DNA of 64,000 nt from Lachnospiraceae bacterium AB2028 (GCA_000621425.1 JHYJ01000016.1:1-64000), one strand, 5' to 3'. Positions 23,154 through 32,800 are shown, counted from the first letter of the stretch. Translations and numbers: made by a program. The notes: a model not told the origin generated them from the letters alone.

Positions 23154-25640
23154 TCACTGCATATTATATTTTAAGCGCACATCATCCGACGGTTCATAGC
23201 CATCCAGATACTCATCCGCACGGCCTAAAAGTTCTTCATAGCTTACATAAGGCACACTGTAATAATCACCGATGGAACTGTATGGCTCAAGTATAAGTTC
23301 CCCGTTTTTCTCATCCGCGATCCTTGCCTGCATCCGGCAGAATACCTCAAACTTATCATTTAACAGGTAGCCTGAATAATCGGTATCAATAACATAGCAC
23401 CCCATCATTTCAGACCTGTAGAATTTTGTGATGCCAAAGTCCCAACTGTCAATCATGAACGCACCCTGAACTTCCATCGTGTCCCTTTCATAAATCTTTA
23501 TGATATTATCAGGATAAAGTGCTGCTATATATTTTTTATCTTCGGAATATTTCGCATAATCCGGCAGCGCACCTCCGTTTCCGAAAGCATTATTAATTTC
23601 TTCATAGGCCGACTCATCCTGCTCAGAAGAACATTCATACTCATATAACACGCTCTCTGCGCCTTCGGCCATTTTTTCTGAATACCTTACCACAAAGTTA
23701 TTGCGGTAACCGACCAGATACAGGCTGTTGCCCCGTATCTGCGCCCAGTATGTTTCATTCTCCGGTTTCCTTGCAAAGAACCGGTCAGTCTCGTCCCACC
23801 CGTTAAAGTTTCCGTCATTGGAAAAAAGCTTTCCTTTAGATGTCAGATAGTAATATATGTCTCCATCTGTCCATGAACACGTGATCTCGCCTTCGCTGGG
23901 AATCGTCTCAACTACACTCCCCGTATAGCGGTCAATTATCGTAACAAGGTCCAGGCCATTTATATACACGCATTCACCGGCAGCCTCTATATTATATGGT
24001 GTATACCCTTCTATGCTAATATTCCAGGCGTTTTCCCCTGTAAGGTAGTCAGTGCAGCTTACTGTTGTGCAGTTTTTTCCTTCTTCCTCGTCATATGATA
24101 CGACCGATGTAAACAGTTCGCCGTCCTGTATTTCCATCGCAGCGCCGCCATTTTCTGAAGCGCTTGCAATGACCCTTCCCGACTCCGTCTCCGCAATAAT
24201 CATGCAATAATCTTCATTAGTGTTTATATTGCAAAGAAAATTTTTGCCGTCAAAATCCATCTCGAAAATATAGCCATCCTCTATTCCGAATAGTTCTTTC
24301 GCATCTATCTCATATAAAAGTTCTCCCTTACTGTCAAACGCGTACAGTATGCAGTCATAAAAACAAAACATCAGTTTTCCGTCCGGAGAACTGAAAAAAT
24401 CTGTATACCCCTTTATGCCTTCAATGCTTTTCTTTTCATCAGAAGATATTTCCGTAAAATAAACATCTTTCCCGTCAATGACCACAAGTCCCTCCGTTCC
24501 GCAAAAGCCTGCAGAAAAAATGTCGTCATCCAGGTATTCTCCTGGTTCACTGCTTCTATTTATGGTTCTTACGAGAAGACCTGATTCCGTATCAAAAATC
24601 CGGATTTCCTCATCATTATTTATCATGATGTACCTGTCATCCTGCGTCACGGAAAATTCCATCATTTCCGAACCGCCTTCATAGATTCTGTCAGGCGCAT
24701 ACTTTTCAGGCACAGTGTAGATATTCAAAGCATCGAATAAAACGCGCAGCGCCGCAGCGTTTGGCGCATCATCCACACTGTCAGGAAGAACATTTCTTGC
24801 CTCATACACTGCATCAAGGCTCCGTCCCATACCGTATAATGAGTCCGCATTATCCGCCACCGTTCCTACATATTTATCATGCAGTTCTGCATACTGTTCC
24901 GAGATCAGCGCATTCTTATTCTCCAGTTCAGCATTCTGTTCTGAAATAACCGCATTCTGCCGCCCTATCCTTATCAGCATAACCGTGGCAAAAACCGCAA
25001 ATAAAAGAACAGCCGCACCGATGCTTCCGAAAACCGCAGCCATTCTTTTAATCTTCTGCTCGCGGTGACGCTGCTTTAAGTCATCATAATTCAGCCCGAA
25101 TATTGCGGCACAGAGCTTAATGACCGCAATATCCATAGCCTTCAGGATTTCCTTCTTATTGCCACCCCTGGTATCAGCCGCCAGGGGTTCCAGCTCTTTT
25201 TCTGTTTTAACCGTATTGCCATTCTCATCTGTACTTATGACTTCTTCATAAGTAAGAATCCTTGGAAATGAATTCTGCGGTTCATCCTCCGCAAGCACCA
25301 CAAGAATATGGTCCCTGTCATGGGTCTGAAGGAACACTTCTATTTCCTTCATGCACCACCTTGATTCAAGATACCTTGGGGTACATATGGTGATAAGAAA
25401 GTCCGAATTAGCTAAAGCTGCATTGATTGGTTCAGACAGGTTTTCAGACAATGGCAGCTCGTCCACATCCCTGAAAACCCTTTCAATCTTTGTCTTTCCG
25501 TTTTTCATTTTTCCCCTGAGGGATTTCGGAAGCCTGAAGGACTCCAGCTTAGTATGGATATTTTTTGCCACGAAGGCATCAAGTTCACTATGACGGTAAC
25601 TTATAAACGCATCATAGTGCACATCTTTCAGATCACTCAA
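23154..25640 (-). CDS. TIR domain, transmembrane, beta-propeller protein
   Basis: An 828-residue protein. Residues about 7-135 form a TIR domain (YDAFISYRHSELD, VFRDVDELP, LITICTPRYLESRWCMKEI). Glu99 in the WCxxE position matches the catalytic glutamate of NAD-cleaving TIR domains such as SARM1. A single transmembrane helix at 201-225 is followed by a coiled coil with repeated ISEQNAELENKNALISEQ. The rest (about 290-790) is a run of WD/PQQ-like beta strands, probably a propeller outside the cell. It may sense an outside signal and activate the inner TIR domain. The start is a TTG six bases after AGGGGAG. It follows a lipoprotein and an amidase gene. Confidence 0.88.
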   Translation of the reverse strand: MSDLKDVHYDAFISYRHSELDAFVAKNIHTKLESFRLPKSLRGKMKNGKTKIERVFRDVDELPLSENLSEPINAALANSDFLITICTPRYLESRWCMKEIEVFLQTHDRDHILVVLAEDEPQNSFPRILTYEEVISTDENGNTVKTEKELEPLAADTRGGNKKEILKAMDIAVIKLCAAIFGLNYDDLKQRHREQKIKRMAAVFGSIGAAVLLFAVFATVMLIRIGRQNAVISEQNAELENKNALISEQYAELHDKYVGTVADNADSLYGMGRSLDAVYEARNVLPDSVDDAPNAAALRVLFDALNIYTVPEKYAPDRIYEGGSEMMEFSVTQDDRYIMINNDEEIRIFDTESGLLVRTINRSSEPGEYLDDDIFSAGFCGTEGLVVIDGKDVYFTEISSDEKKSIEGIKGYTDFFSSPDGKLMFCFYDCILYAFDSKGELLYEIDAKELFGIEDGYIFEMDFDGKNFLCNINTNEDYCMIIAETESGRVIASASENGGAAMEIQDGELFTSVVSYDEEEGKNCTTVSCTDYLTGENAWNISIEGYTPYNIEAAGECVYINGLDLVTIIDRYTGSVVETIPSEGEITCSWTDGDIYYYLTSKGKLFSNDGNFNGWDETDRFFARKPENETYWAQIRGNSLYLVGYRNNFVVRYSEKMAEGAESVLYEYECSSEQDESAYEEINNAFGNGGALPDYAKYSEDKKYIAALYPDNIIKIYERDTMEVQGAFMIDSWDFGITKFYRSEMMGCYVIDTDYSGYLLNDKFEVFCRMQARIADEKNGELILEPYSSIGDYYSVPYVSYEELLGRADEYLDGYEPSDDVRLKYNMQ

Positions 25641-25665
25641 AACTTACTCCCCTCATTTTTACTCA

Positions 25666-25911
25666 TTAAAAATCTGACTCTTCGCTGTTTTCACTTACAC
25701 TCACAGCATCATCCGAAACGGCACTGTCAGCACTTACACCCACAACATCTTCTGACACAGTGCTGTTTTCGCTTACGCTATTACCTGATGTTTCCGCATA
25801 TTCGTCATAATCAGGGGCAGGGCCATATACACATCCGCTAAACCCTCCGACACTTACTATTGTAAGAGCTGCAAGTCCGAATATCGAAGCTTTTTTCTTA
25901 GTCATCTTCAT
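25666..25911 (-). CDS. Small Ser/Val-rich lipoprotein
   Basis: An 81-residue protein with a lipoprotein signal: basic MKMTKKK, a hydrophobic stretch IFGLAALTIVSVGGF and a Cys in the box FSGC. The mature part is only about 54 residues, acidic and low-complexity, built from SVSENS/SADSAVSDD units, with an N-terminal GPAPDYDEY after the Cys. No domain is recognisable; it may be a cell-surface spacer or sensor partner for the neighbouring TIR-propeller protein. AAGGGGG lies nine bases before the ATG. Confidence 0.7.
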   Translation of the reverse strand: MKMTKKKASIFGLAALTIVSVGGFSGCVYGPAPDYDEYAETSGNSVSENSTVSEDVVGVSADSAVSDDAVSVSENSEESDF

Positions 25912-25938
25912 AACTTTGAGCCCCCTTAAATATCCAAA

Positions 25939-27054
25939 TCAGCCTATCCCAAAGAATGCATCCAAACCGGTTATTATACCTGCAGCATTAAGACGCAGGC
26001 GGCTATCACTGTGGTCACTCGCTTTATCACCAAGCTCCAGATCTATGCTGGGTATGCTGGAGTATGATGTCTGCGTCAGATCAAGAGCCATGGTTCCGCT
26101 TGAAAAAATCTTTATCCCCTGGCCCTTAAGTCCTGCTATTATGCTGTCACCAAGCGCATGGCTCTTCTGCCAGGTGCTTGCCACAGGCTCCATTGCACGG
26201 TAGCTTGCCACATCGGGAACAGAGCAGTAGAACGCTCCCTTGTCCTTTTCAGAGCTGTCCCAGTGAAGGGCGATATGGCAGTCAGCGAATTCATTTGCAA
26301 GAACGGTCCTTGCCACATTGTCTAACTGCACATCATCCGTCTCCCTTATCATCAGCACGCTGTAGCCTGCATCCAAAAGCATTTCCTTTAAAATTAGCGC
26401 CTGGGCTAAAGTCACACTGCTTTCAGACTTACCGTCTCCAAAAGTCATTCCCGAAGAAACTGCGACAGCAGTGGTAGCTCCTGCACCGGTTGTACCGCCT
26501 GTTACTTTAGGCGATCCGTCCGGATGGCACTGGGTCTTTACGCTCTGGCCGCCCTTTGTGCCGTGTCCCGCATTTACGCAGATCACATATTTTCCCCTGA
26601 CGGGATCAGGATTCTTATATAGGGTTGCCGCACCTGTGTTTATCGCGGAAAAAGATGCATAGGGCATGCTGTCCGTAAGCGACACCGTCGATACGGTAAG
26701 TCCGTCAATCACGGTTGCTTCACTCTCACCTGTATCCGCATCGGTTTCAGCATTTTCTCCTGTAGTATCTGCTTCATCCCGAGCATCAGCCGTATCTGCT
26801 GATACTTCAACAGCTCCCTCAATATCTTCACCGGACTCGTCATCTCCCCTGGATGCGTCAGTCTCCGGCTGATCCACTGTTCCCCCTGCATCTGCCTGAT
26901 TAAGGATAAGCGTTACTTCCGGCAATTTCTCTGCAGTCGCACTTTCTGTCCCGCTTTCAGCAACTGTATCCGCCACACCGGCTTTATCCGTACATGCACC
27001 CAGAATAGCAGCTGTCAGTACCATGCATATTAAAAACTTTGTTCTCTTTTTCAT
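25939..27054 (-). CDS. N-acetylmuramoyl-L-alanine amidase (Amidase_3) lipoprotein
   Basis: A cell-wall hydrolase that cleaves the amide bond between muramic acid and the stem peptide. The signal MKKRTKFLICMVLTAAILGAC ends in a lipobox, and a low-complexity acidic, Thr/Ala-rich linker runs to about residue 150. The Amidase_3 domain has zinc-ligand regions KYVICVNAGHGTKG (His), SSVTLAQALILKEMLLDAGY with the Glu of the SE/T motif, CHIALHWDSSEKDKGAFYC (His) and SSIPSIDLELGDKASDHSD (catalytic Glu). The start shown is preferred over a TTG three codons upstream because AAGGG lies ten bases before it. It is in one operon with the membrane-anchored protein upstream and the lipoprotein downstream. Confidence 0.88.
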   Translation of the reverse strand: MKKRTKFLICMVLTAAILGACTDKAGVADTVAESGTESATAEKLPEVTLILNQADAGGTVDQPETDASRGDDESGEDIEGAVEVSADTADARDEADTTGENAETDADTGESEATVIDGLTVSTVSLTDSMPYASFSAINTGAATLYKNPDPVRGKYVICVNAGHGTKGGQSVKTQCHPDGSPKVTGGTTGAGATTAVAVSSGMTFGDGKSESSVTLAQALILKEMLLDAGYSVLMIRETDDVQLDNVARTVLANEFADCHIALHWDSSEKDKGAFYCSVPDVASYRAMEPVASTWQKSHALGDSIIAGLKGQGIKIFSSGTMALDLTQTSYSSIPSIDLELGDKASDHSDSRLRLNAAGIITGLDAFFGIG

Positions 27055-27077
27055 AGTTCCCAAGCCCTTTTTCTCTG

Positions 27078-27620
27078 TCAGGTCACGGCAATCTCTATGC
27101 GAAATCTGTATGTGCCGTCCTCATATTCCAATATACTGTAATCTACAAAGTTATACTGATATATGTCATAATCAGATCCTATCTCCGCAGGTCCCGCAAA
27201 AGGGATCTCATATATCAGATGATAAAGGCCTACGCTTTTTCCATCCAAGTCAGTGGCACCCTCATAGTTGCCCGCTTCTGCCACGGAATTCCTTATCCCT
27301 TCATCTGAACCTTCGGGAAGTACAGCTATCATTTCATCCAGGGAGCCAAACCGCCCTGTCTCTATCGTATACACCGGATCTCTGAATCCTCCGACAGCAT
27401 ACCGTTCAAAATCATCCCCTAAATCCGGCAAAAATGCCATTTTACTGAAGCGCTCCCTTTCCGAGCCTGTCATTGACTCACGGACCTCAGGCAAAGCCGA
27501 TTTCCTGACATACATCACAATTGATGTCACTAAAAGAAGTGCAAACAGCACCACAGCAAGAACCGCTATGCCTGCTGCAATGATCATTTTATTGCTGCCG
27601 CTCTTATCTTTTCCTTCCAT
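27078..27620 (-). CDS. Membrane-anchored protein of unknown function
   Basis: A 180-residue protein with one N-terminal helix (MIIAAGIAVLAVVLFALLLVTSIVMYV, given here as positions 12-38) preceded by KDKSGSNK, so it probably faces outward. The extracellular part has mixed strands (YQYNFVDYSILEYEDGTYRFRIEIAV) but no motif that I recognise. It is the first gene of the operon that continues with the amidase, and a role in envelope maintenance is inferred only from this position. Confidence 0.55.
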   Translation of the reverse strand: MEGKDKSGSNKMIIAAGIAVLAVVLFALLLVTSIVMYVRKSALPEVRESMTGSERERFSKMAFLPDLGDDFERYAVGGFRDPVYTIETGRFGSLDEMIAVLPEGSDEGIRNSVAEAGNYEGATDLDGKSVGLYHLIYEIPFAGPAEIGSDYDIYQYNFVDYSILEYEDGTYRFRIEIAVT

Positions 27621-27696
27621 AAGTACACCATTTTGTCTGCAAAACTGTTTCTGATCCTATAATGATAACATAATTGCAGGTACTATGCATAAAATC

Positions 27697-27724
27697 GAGC
27701 AGGGATGATGAAATCCCCCTGCTC
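27697..27724 (-). terminator. Hairpin downstream of fba (distal)
   Basis: GAGCAGGG (27697-27704) pairs with CCCTGCTC (27717-27724); read on the minus strand it is followed by GATTTTAT. It is the third of three consecutive hairpins after fba and may be a back-up terminator. Confidence 0.5.
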
Positions 27725-27730
27725 GCCCGC

Positions 27731-27774
27731 GAGGCGGCGGTCAGCTTTAGCCGACATCTTCCTTGCGCCGCCTC
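27731..27774 (-). other. GC-rich hairpin between two terminators
   Basis: GAGGCGGCG (27731-27739) pairs perfectly with CGCCGCCTC (27766-27774), and GTC-GC/GC-GAC extends the stem inside. No T-run follows on either strand. It lies between the fba terminator and a second hairpin, so it may be part of a structured transcript end or a small RNA. Confidence 0.5.
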
Positions 27775-27780
27775 TACGAT

Positions 27781-27816
27781 AAAACAAGAACCGGGACTGT
27801 TAACCAGCCCCAGTTC
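27781..27816 (-). terminator. Intrinsic terminator of fba
   Basis: On the minus strand GAACTGGGGCT (27806-27816) pairs with AGTCCCGGTTC (27788-27798), allowing G-U pairs, around a GGTTAAC loop, followed by TTGTTTT. It lies about 35 bases after the fba stop codon. Confidence 0.75.
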
Positions 27817-27851
27817 CCTGTCCTAAAATAATTTATGCAATCAGCTTATCT

Positions 27852-28718
27852 TCAAGCCTTGCCTGCTGCCTCGAATGCCTCGCAGAGCTCTTTAGCCTTT
27901 GCGATGATAGCATCTGAACCGGGCTTAAGAAGCTTTCTGGGATCATATCCCTTGCCCTCAAGATCCTTACCAGCCTCGATGTACTTACGTGTAGCATCTG
28001 CAAATACAAGCTGAAGCTCTGTGTTGATGTTGATCTTGGATACGCCAAGGCTGACAGCCTTCTTGGTCTGCTCGAAAGGAATGCCGGAACCGCCGTGAAG
28101 AACCATGGGCTTTCCGCCGATAGCCTCCTTGATCTCAGCAAGACGATCGAAGTTAAGTCCTGCCCAGTCTGCGGGATACTTGCCGTGGATGTTACCGATA
28201 CCTGCTGCCAGGAAATCAACGCCGAGATCAGCGATAAGCTTGCACTCTGCAGGATCAGCAAGCTCACCAGCGGAAGCAACACCGTCTTCTACACCGCCGA
28301 TACCGCCAACTTCACACTCTACTGAAACACCCTTGCTGTGTGCAAGTGCGATGATTTCCTTAGACTTCTCGATGTTCTCATCGATGCCGAAGTGTGAACC
28401 GTCGAACATAACTGAAGAATAACCAACTTCGATGCACTTCTTTGCGCCTTCGAATGTACCATGATCAAGGTGAAGAGCAACGGGAACAGTGATACCCATA
28501 GAATCGATAAGGTCGTTAACCATATCTACAACCAGCTTGTAGCCGCCCATGTACTTTGCAGCGCCTTCTGAAGTCTGGATCATAACGGGTGTCTTTGTCT
28601 CCTCAACAGCCGTAAGAATGCACTTTGTCCACTCAAGGTTGTTTGTGTTGAAGGCCGGAATAGCATAATGACCTTCAAGAGCTTTGTTGACCATCTCTGT
28701 AGCTGAAACGATTGCCAT
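27852..28718 (-). CDS. fba: Fructose-bisphosphate aldolase, class II
   Basis: A zinc-dependent aldolase of glycolysis and gluconeogenesis that splits fructose-1,6-bisphosphate into glyceraldehyde-3-phosphate and dihydroxyacetone phosphate. Motifs are the zinc-binding and active-site stretch VALHLDHGTFEGAKKCIEVG, SSVMFDGSHFGIDENI, the second metal region VSVECEVGGIGGVEDG, AAGIGNIHGKYPAD, and the phosphate loop LHGGSGIPFEQTKKAV with INTELQ. At 288 residues it is the usual short class II form. AGGAGG precedes the ATG, and the codon choice is noticeably more uniform than in neighbours, as expected for a highly expressed gene. It is monocistronic, with its own promoter and terminator. Confidence 0.96.
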   Translation of the reverse strand: MAIVSATEMVNKALEGHYAIPAFNTNNLEWTKCILTAVEETKTPVMIQTSEGAAKYMGGYKLVVDMVNDLIDSMGITVPVALHLDHGTFEGAKKCIEVGYSSVMFDGSHFGIDENIEKSKEIIALAHSKGVSVECEVGGIGGVEDGVASAGELADPAECKLIADLGVDFLAAGIGNIHGKYPADWAGLNFDRLAEIKEAIGGKPMVLHGGSGIPFEQTKKAVSLGVSKININTELQLVFADATRKYIEAGKDLEGKGYDPRKLLKPGSDAIIAKAKELCEAFEAAGKA

Positions 28719-28772
28719 AAAAATATCCTCCTGATTTAAATAATTTGAAAAATTGTATTGAACAACACATAA

Positions 28773-28801
28773 ATTTTATATTCTTTTTCCCTAAAAATCA
28801 A
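28773..28801 (-). promoter_or_regulatory. Promoter of fba
   Basis: On the minus strand TTGATT (28796-28801), 17 bases, TAAAAT (28773-28778), giving a leader of about 50 bases that ends in the AGGAGG ribosome site. A closer TTGTTC/TATTTA pair was set aside because transcription would begin inside the ribosome site. Confidence 0.5.
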
Positions 28802-28930
28802 GGTATTGAGAGCTTTATTCTATCTTTCTCACATCTGCTTTTACAGATGGTTTACATATAAATATTATGCAAACCATCGACACCTAAATTTACGATAACT
28901 GTTCAGTGTCAACAGATTCTCAAGCTACCC

Positions 28931-29851
28931 TTATTTTTTATGATTCATCCAGCACACCTTCCAGCCGATATTGGGCTGATTCCTGACAGTGTGCACCTCC
29001 TTGTGCCACAGTATCTCCTTCCCTTCTGTCAGTGCATCCTCAGGCTGCTCCAGTTCTTCATAGCCTGCGTCCGTGAGTTCTTTTTTAGCATAACAGGTAC
29101 CGCAGTCCCTCTGGGGCACAACTCCCTTTTCAGCAATCTTTTTTACGAACAGCTTTACGCCGGGATCCGATACTATGCCCACTATTTTCTTTACAGAATT
29201 GATGCCGGCATTTTCAATAATGTTCAGCACCAGTCCGGCAAATGCCGCCAGTACATATTTCTGGCCGGTTTTAGGCATGGCACCCACAACTTCTATCGTA
29301 AGCACTTTCTTGCACAGGCTGCAGAATACCACAACCTGTGGCCTGTTTTTCTCGTCAAAAAGCACCCCGCTTAAAGACCTGGAAAAGGTGCAGATATCGT
29401 CCCAGGTCAGGCCCAGGCCCAGCCTGTTAATGATCCTGTACATTGCCTTGTATTCATCAAGATTCAGTTCTCCGATTCCCTTGAAAACGGTCCCCGGATA
29501 ATCCTCCATTAACATCAGTTCAATCTCTTTTTTCCCAAAGAGCGCCTTTCGGTCAAAGGATATCATCTCAGGCCCTTCATCTATCATGTATCCGGAAGCT
29601 TCCAAAAATGACGGTATCTCCTGCTGCTCATCGGAAAAAGCAGCCTCCATGTACTTCGCACCCCGGCCAAGGCACTCCTTTTCAGCTAAGGCAAGCAGCG
29701 CGGAGCCTGTGCCCTTTCTCCTCATATCATCAGGAACATATACGGACAGCAGGCGTGCTGCATCCCTTTCCTGTCTCACAGTGAGCCTTGCACCCTCAGC
29801 CGCTTCGATACGGATAAGGCCATCTTTGTCAATTACTTTGTAAAAGTCCAT
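28931..29851 (-). CDS. GNAT-family N-acetyltransferase-like protein (two-domain)
   Basis: A 306-residue protein. Residues 1-105 form a GNAT domain with a full acetyl-CoA loop: LLSVYVPDDMRRKGTGSALLALAE, then KYMEAAFSDEQQEIPSFLEASGYM. The second half (about 125-300) has another alpha/beta pattern that lacks the loop, with FCSLCKKVLTIEVVGAM. The substrate is unknown. It is the last gene of the operon with the 1785-residue protein, about 43 bases downstream. AGAGGAG is the ribosome site, and a short GCCGC hairpin lies just upstream of it, as in metF. Confidence 0.72.
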   Translation of the reverse strand: MDFYKVIDKDGLIRIEAAEGARLTVRQERDAARLLSVYVPDDMRRKGTGSALLALAEKECLGRGAKYMEAAFSDEQQEIPSFLEASGYMIDEGPEMISFDRKALFGKKEIELMLMEDYPGTVFKGIGELNLDEYKAMYRIINRLGLGLTWDDICTFSRSLSGVLFDEKNRPQVVVFCSLCKKVLTIEVVGAMPKTGQKYVLAAFAGLVLNIIENAGINSVKKIVGIVSDPGVKLFVKKIAEKGVVPQRDCGTCYAKKELTDAGYEELEQPEDALTEGKEILWHKEVHTVRNQPNIGWKVCWMNHKK

Positions 29852-29865
29852 AATCTCCTCTTTCT

Positions 29866-29879
29866 GCCGCTTTAGCGGC
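29866..29879 (-). promoter_or_regulatory. Hairpin just upstream of the GNAT ribosome site
   Basis: GCCGC (29866-29870) pairs with GCGGC (29875-29879), ending about eight bases before AGAGGAG. The surrounding leader resembles that of metF, including TAGCCG before the stem and GAAAG plus GGAGA after it. Confidence 0.5.
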
Positions 29880-29894
29880 TACGCCCCCCATCAA

Positions 29895-32800
29895 TCATTT
29901 ATTTTTGGAAAAGAAGCCTTTTACCGCATCCCAGGCCATTCCCGCAGCAATGCCGGCAGACTTCAGTATGCCAACCCTTAAGAACGCACTTCCCTTGTTA
30001 CGCTGAATGACATCACCCATGACATCAAAGAAATTATCCGGCTCGTCAGTACTCTTCAATACGTACTTCTTTTTGTCAATCTCCTTTGTAGTCTTATCAT
30101 CCAGCGTCTTAAGTACATTCACCTGTGCCTTAAAGCTAAGATCCAGGATTTTCTTCTTTGCCTCTTCGAGTTTTTTCTCAAGCTCTTCATCCTTTTCCAG
30201 CTTCTGACCGCATTCTTCGGTGATTGCCTTATAATCGCCCAATACCTGCTCTAAAGCTTTTCCATATTTAGCTTCCTTAAAGAAAGGATGCATTATTTCT
30301 TCAAGCTGTCTAAAACATGTCTGGTTAAGCACTGTTGCTACATTTACTTTAGCCGCATCGTCAGCCTCAGCCCGTTCGTAACCATAGCTGATTGTCATCA
30401 TTGTGCTCAGCTGACTGTCATGTTTGTCCTTTGCAGCCGGCTTTTCATCAATTTTCTTCTTCTTTTCCGTCCAGACCCTATCCTCCAGCTCCTTAAGTAC
30501 TTCTTCAGTCTCCCCCCTGTCCTGGGCCTCAAAATACTCCCGTACAGCCTTATCCAGTTCTGTTTCTTCCGGGATAACAGCCATAAGTGCTTCGCTCTCT
30601 CCCAACAGTTCTAACAGACCTTTGGGCTTATATGCCTTAACACCATCTTCATCTTGTAGCAATTCCGATACTTCACCGAGATATGAAATCATTATATTAT
30701 CAAGAGCATAATACGCCGTCGCATCGGCATTCGGGTCTATTGTTTTTTCCTTTAACTTTTCAAGCAGCGGCTTCAGGCTTTTTGACAGGTACTGACTGGG
30801 AACATCATCAGTAGACAGAGCTTCCAGTTCTTCTTCGGTCAGTTCGTCAAATTCCTTTCTCAGCAAAAGGTCTGCCATATTGATCTCACCACGCGGTGAA
30901 TAAAAAGCTATGTGCTCCCGCATAAAAGCAATCCTGTCCTTTTTGCTGCGGAGCTGTTCCCTGAATTTCTCTTCAAATTCAGGATTCTGTGAAATCCCGT
31001 AATCTTCCTTGACCTTCTGGAGCTTTTGGGACAGCGACTTATTATCCTTGCTCTTATCTGCCAGCTGGGAATACTTGTTATAAACGGAGGCATCCTCTAA
31101 ATAGTTGGAATTCTCAATAACCATTTTGTCCATCTTTGCACGGGTAGCCTTCAGCTCCATAAGAAGCCCGTTCATGTCATCCACCGCATTCTGCAGACGG
31201 AGCTGGCATGAAGCGAAATTTGCGATGGAAGGAGGCAGCTCAAATCCCAGCTCCTGGGCACGCATTAAGGCAACCGATATCCTGAGGGCTGAATCTTTTT
31301 CCGTGCCTATATTAAGCACTTCCGTAAACACAGCCTTCAGTTCGTCCTTCATCCTGTTCCAGTCCTTTTCCGGAGTATTCTCAAGCAGCTTATGGTACCC
31401 TTCAAAGAAAGGCTCTATATCGGAACGGCCTGCAGCGATCATCATACGGGTCACATGGGTAAGCTGTTCTTCCGTAAGCTGAGTCGCATTACCAAAGTCA
31501 ATGATGGTAGCACCGTTATCATCCAGCATTATGTTGCCGGCATGGAGATCACCATGGTAGAACCCGCCCTTGAATATGGCCTCCCTGGACCATGTATCCG
31601 ATATCTCCAGTAGATATTTCTGCCTGGCCTCAGTCTTGGCTATCATTTCATCAATCTTTTTCTTTGTGTCCTCCAAATTTTCAAAGTCATTGGCTTTAAA
31701 ATCAGATTTGATCACATACTTTAAGTTATCGTCGTCTTTCGCAGTAACATTCTCCAGTATGCCGTCGCTGTTAGGCTTCTTCTCATAGAAGGGATCCATG
31801 ATCCTGTTAAGCTCTTCGCGGGTATCACTCATATACCTCTTGGCCGTGGTACCCTCTGCCTTTTCAAGGACCATGGTGTCAGGGCCTGCATCAATGTCCT
31901 TGTCAAGCTGCATGACCTTAACCTTTTTCTTGACATACTTGCTGTTTTTGCTGCAGTTATTGTAGCACTGGCCTGCCTCCACATTTTTCGCCTCAAGTGT
32001 CAGGTCCAGTTCTTCCTCAATCCTCTTATATGTTCCCTGGAAGGTAGCATACATTCCGCCAGTATATTTTGTATCGGTTTCAGGTATTCCGGCAGATTCG
32101 CGGTCAACTTTTTTAGCAGCCTCCTCCATGATCTTTCTTTCACGGACCATACGGTTTCTGACATCAGGGCGCAGAAGTTTTATAACCACTTCCTTGCCTT
32201 CCGGATAAGCAGGCCCATACATCTTGCACAGGAAAGCCTGGCCCACAGAGGCAGCTCCCAGGCTCTTCAGTACATCAATGCTCTTTACCTTGCCCTTGGA
32301 GTTTTCAATAATGGCACTCATGCGTTCCTTGACTATTTTTTCAGGGATAGGTGCCAGGGAATCCTTCATATCGTCGATTGCCTTCTGCAGCCCTTTCGGG
32401 ATGGCACCCACAGGAAGTCCCTGCAGGAGCTTCTGGAACAGCGGGCCTGCACCCTTGAACATTCCGCCCATGTATTCGCCATAGATATTCATTTTTTCTT
32501 TATTGTCAAGGTGGTCAAACTGCTCTTTTGTATAGCTCTGCTTTAAGGGCTTTGCGTTCCTTATTGCAGATGCGATCATGGAACGCTTGTCAATAGCGGA
32601 AAGCGACCCGAAATAGGACTTCATTACATTCTTGAGATATGCACCCTGGCCCTTGTTTCCCTTGGCTACATCATCAAGGTTCTTCTTTAATTCTTTCCTC
32701 TCATTCTCGGTGAAATCCCTTACATACGCGGCATCCTTCTGTGCTCTTTCTTTTTCTTCAGGAGACGGCTTATAGCCGGGATCCGCTACTTTCTTGTTAT

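Noticed and set aside
27697-27816. tRNA or riboswitch in the structured region after fba
   Set aside because: The hairpins do not form a cloverleaf, have no CCA-like acceptor or anticodon arrangement, and lie 3' of the gene.
28737-28765. Closer promoter for fba (TTGTTC-17-TATTTA)
   Set aside because: Its start point would fall within the AGGAGG ribosome site, leaving no leader; the upstream TTGATT/TAAAAT pair fits better.
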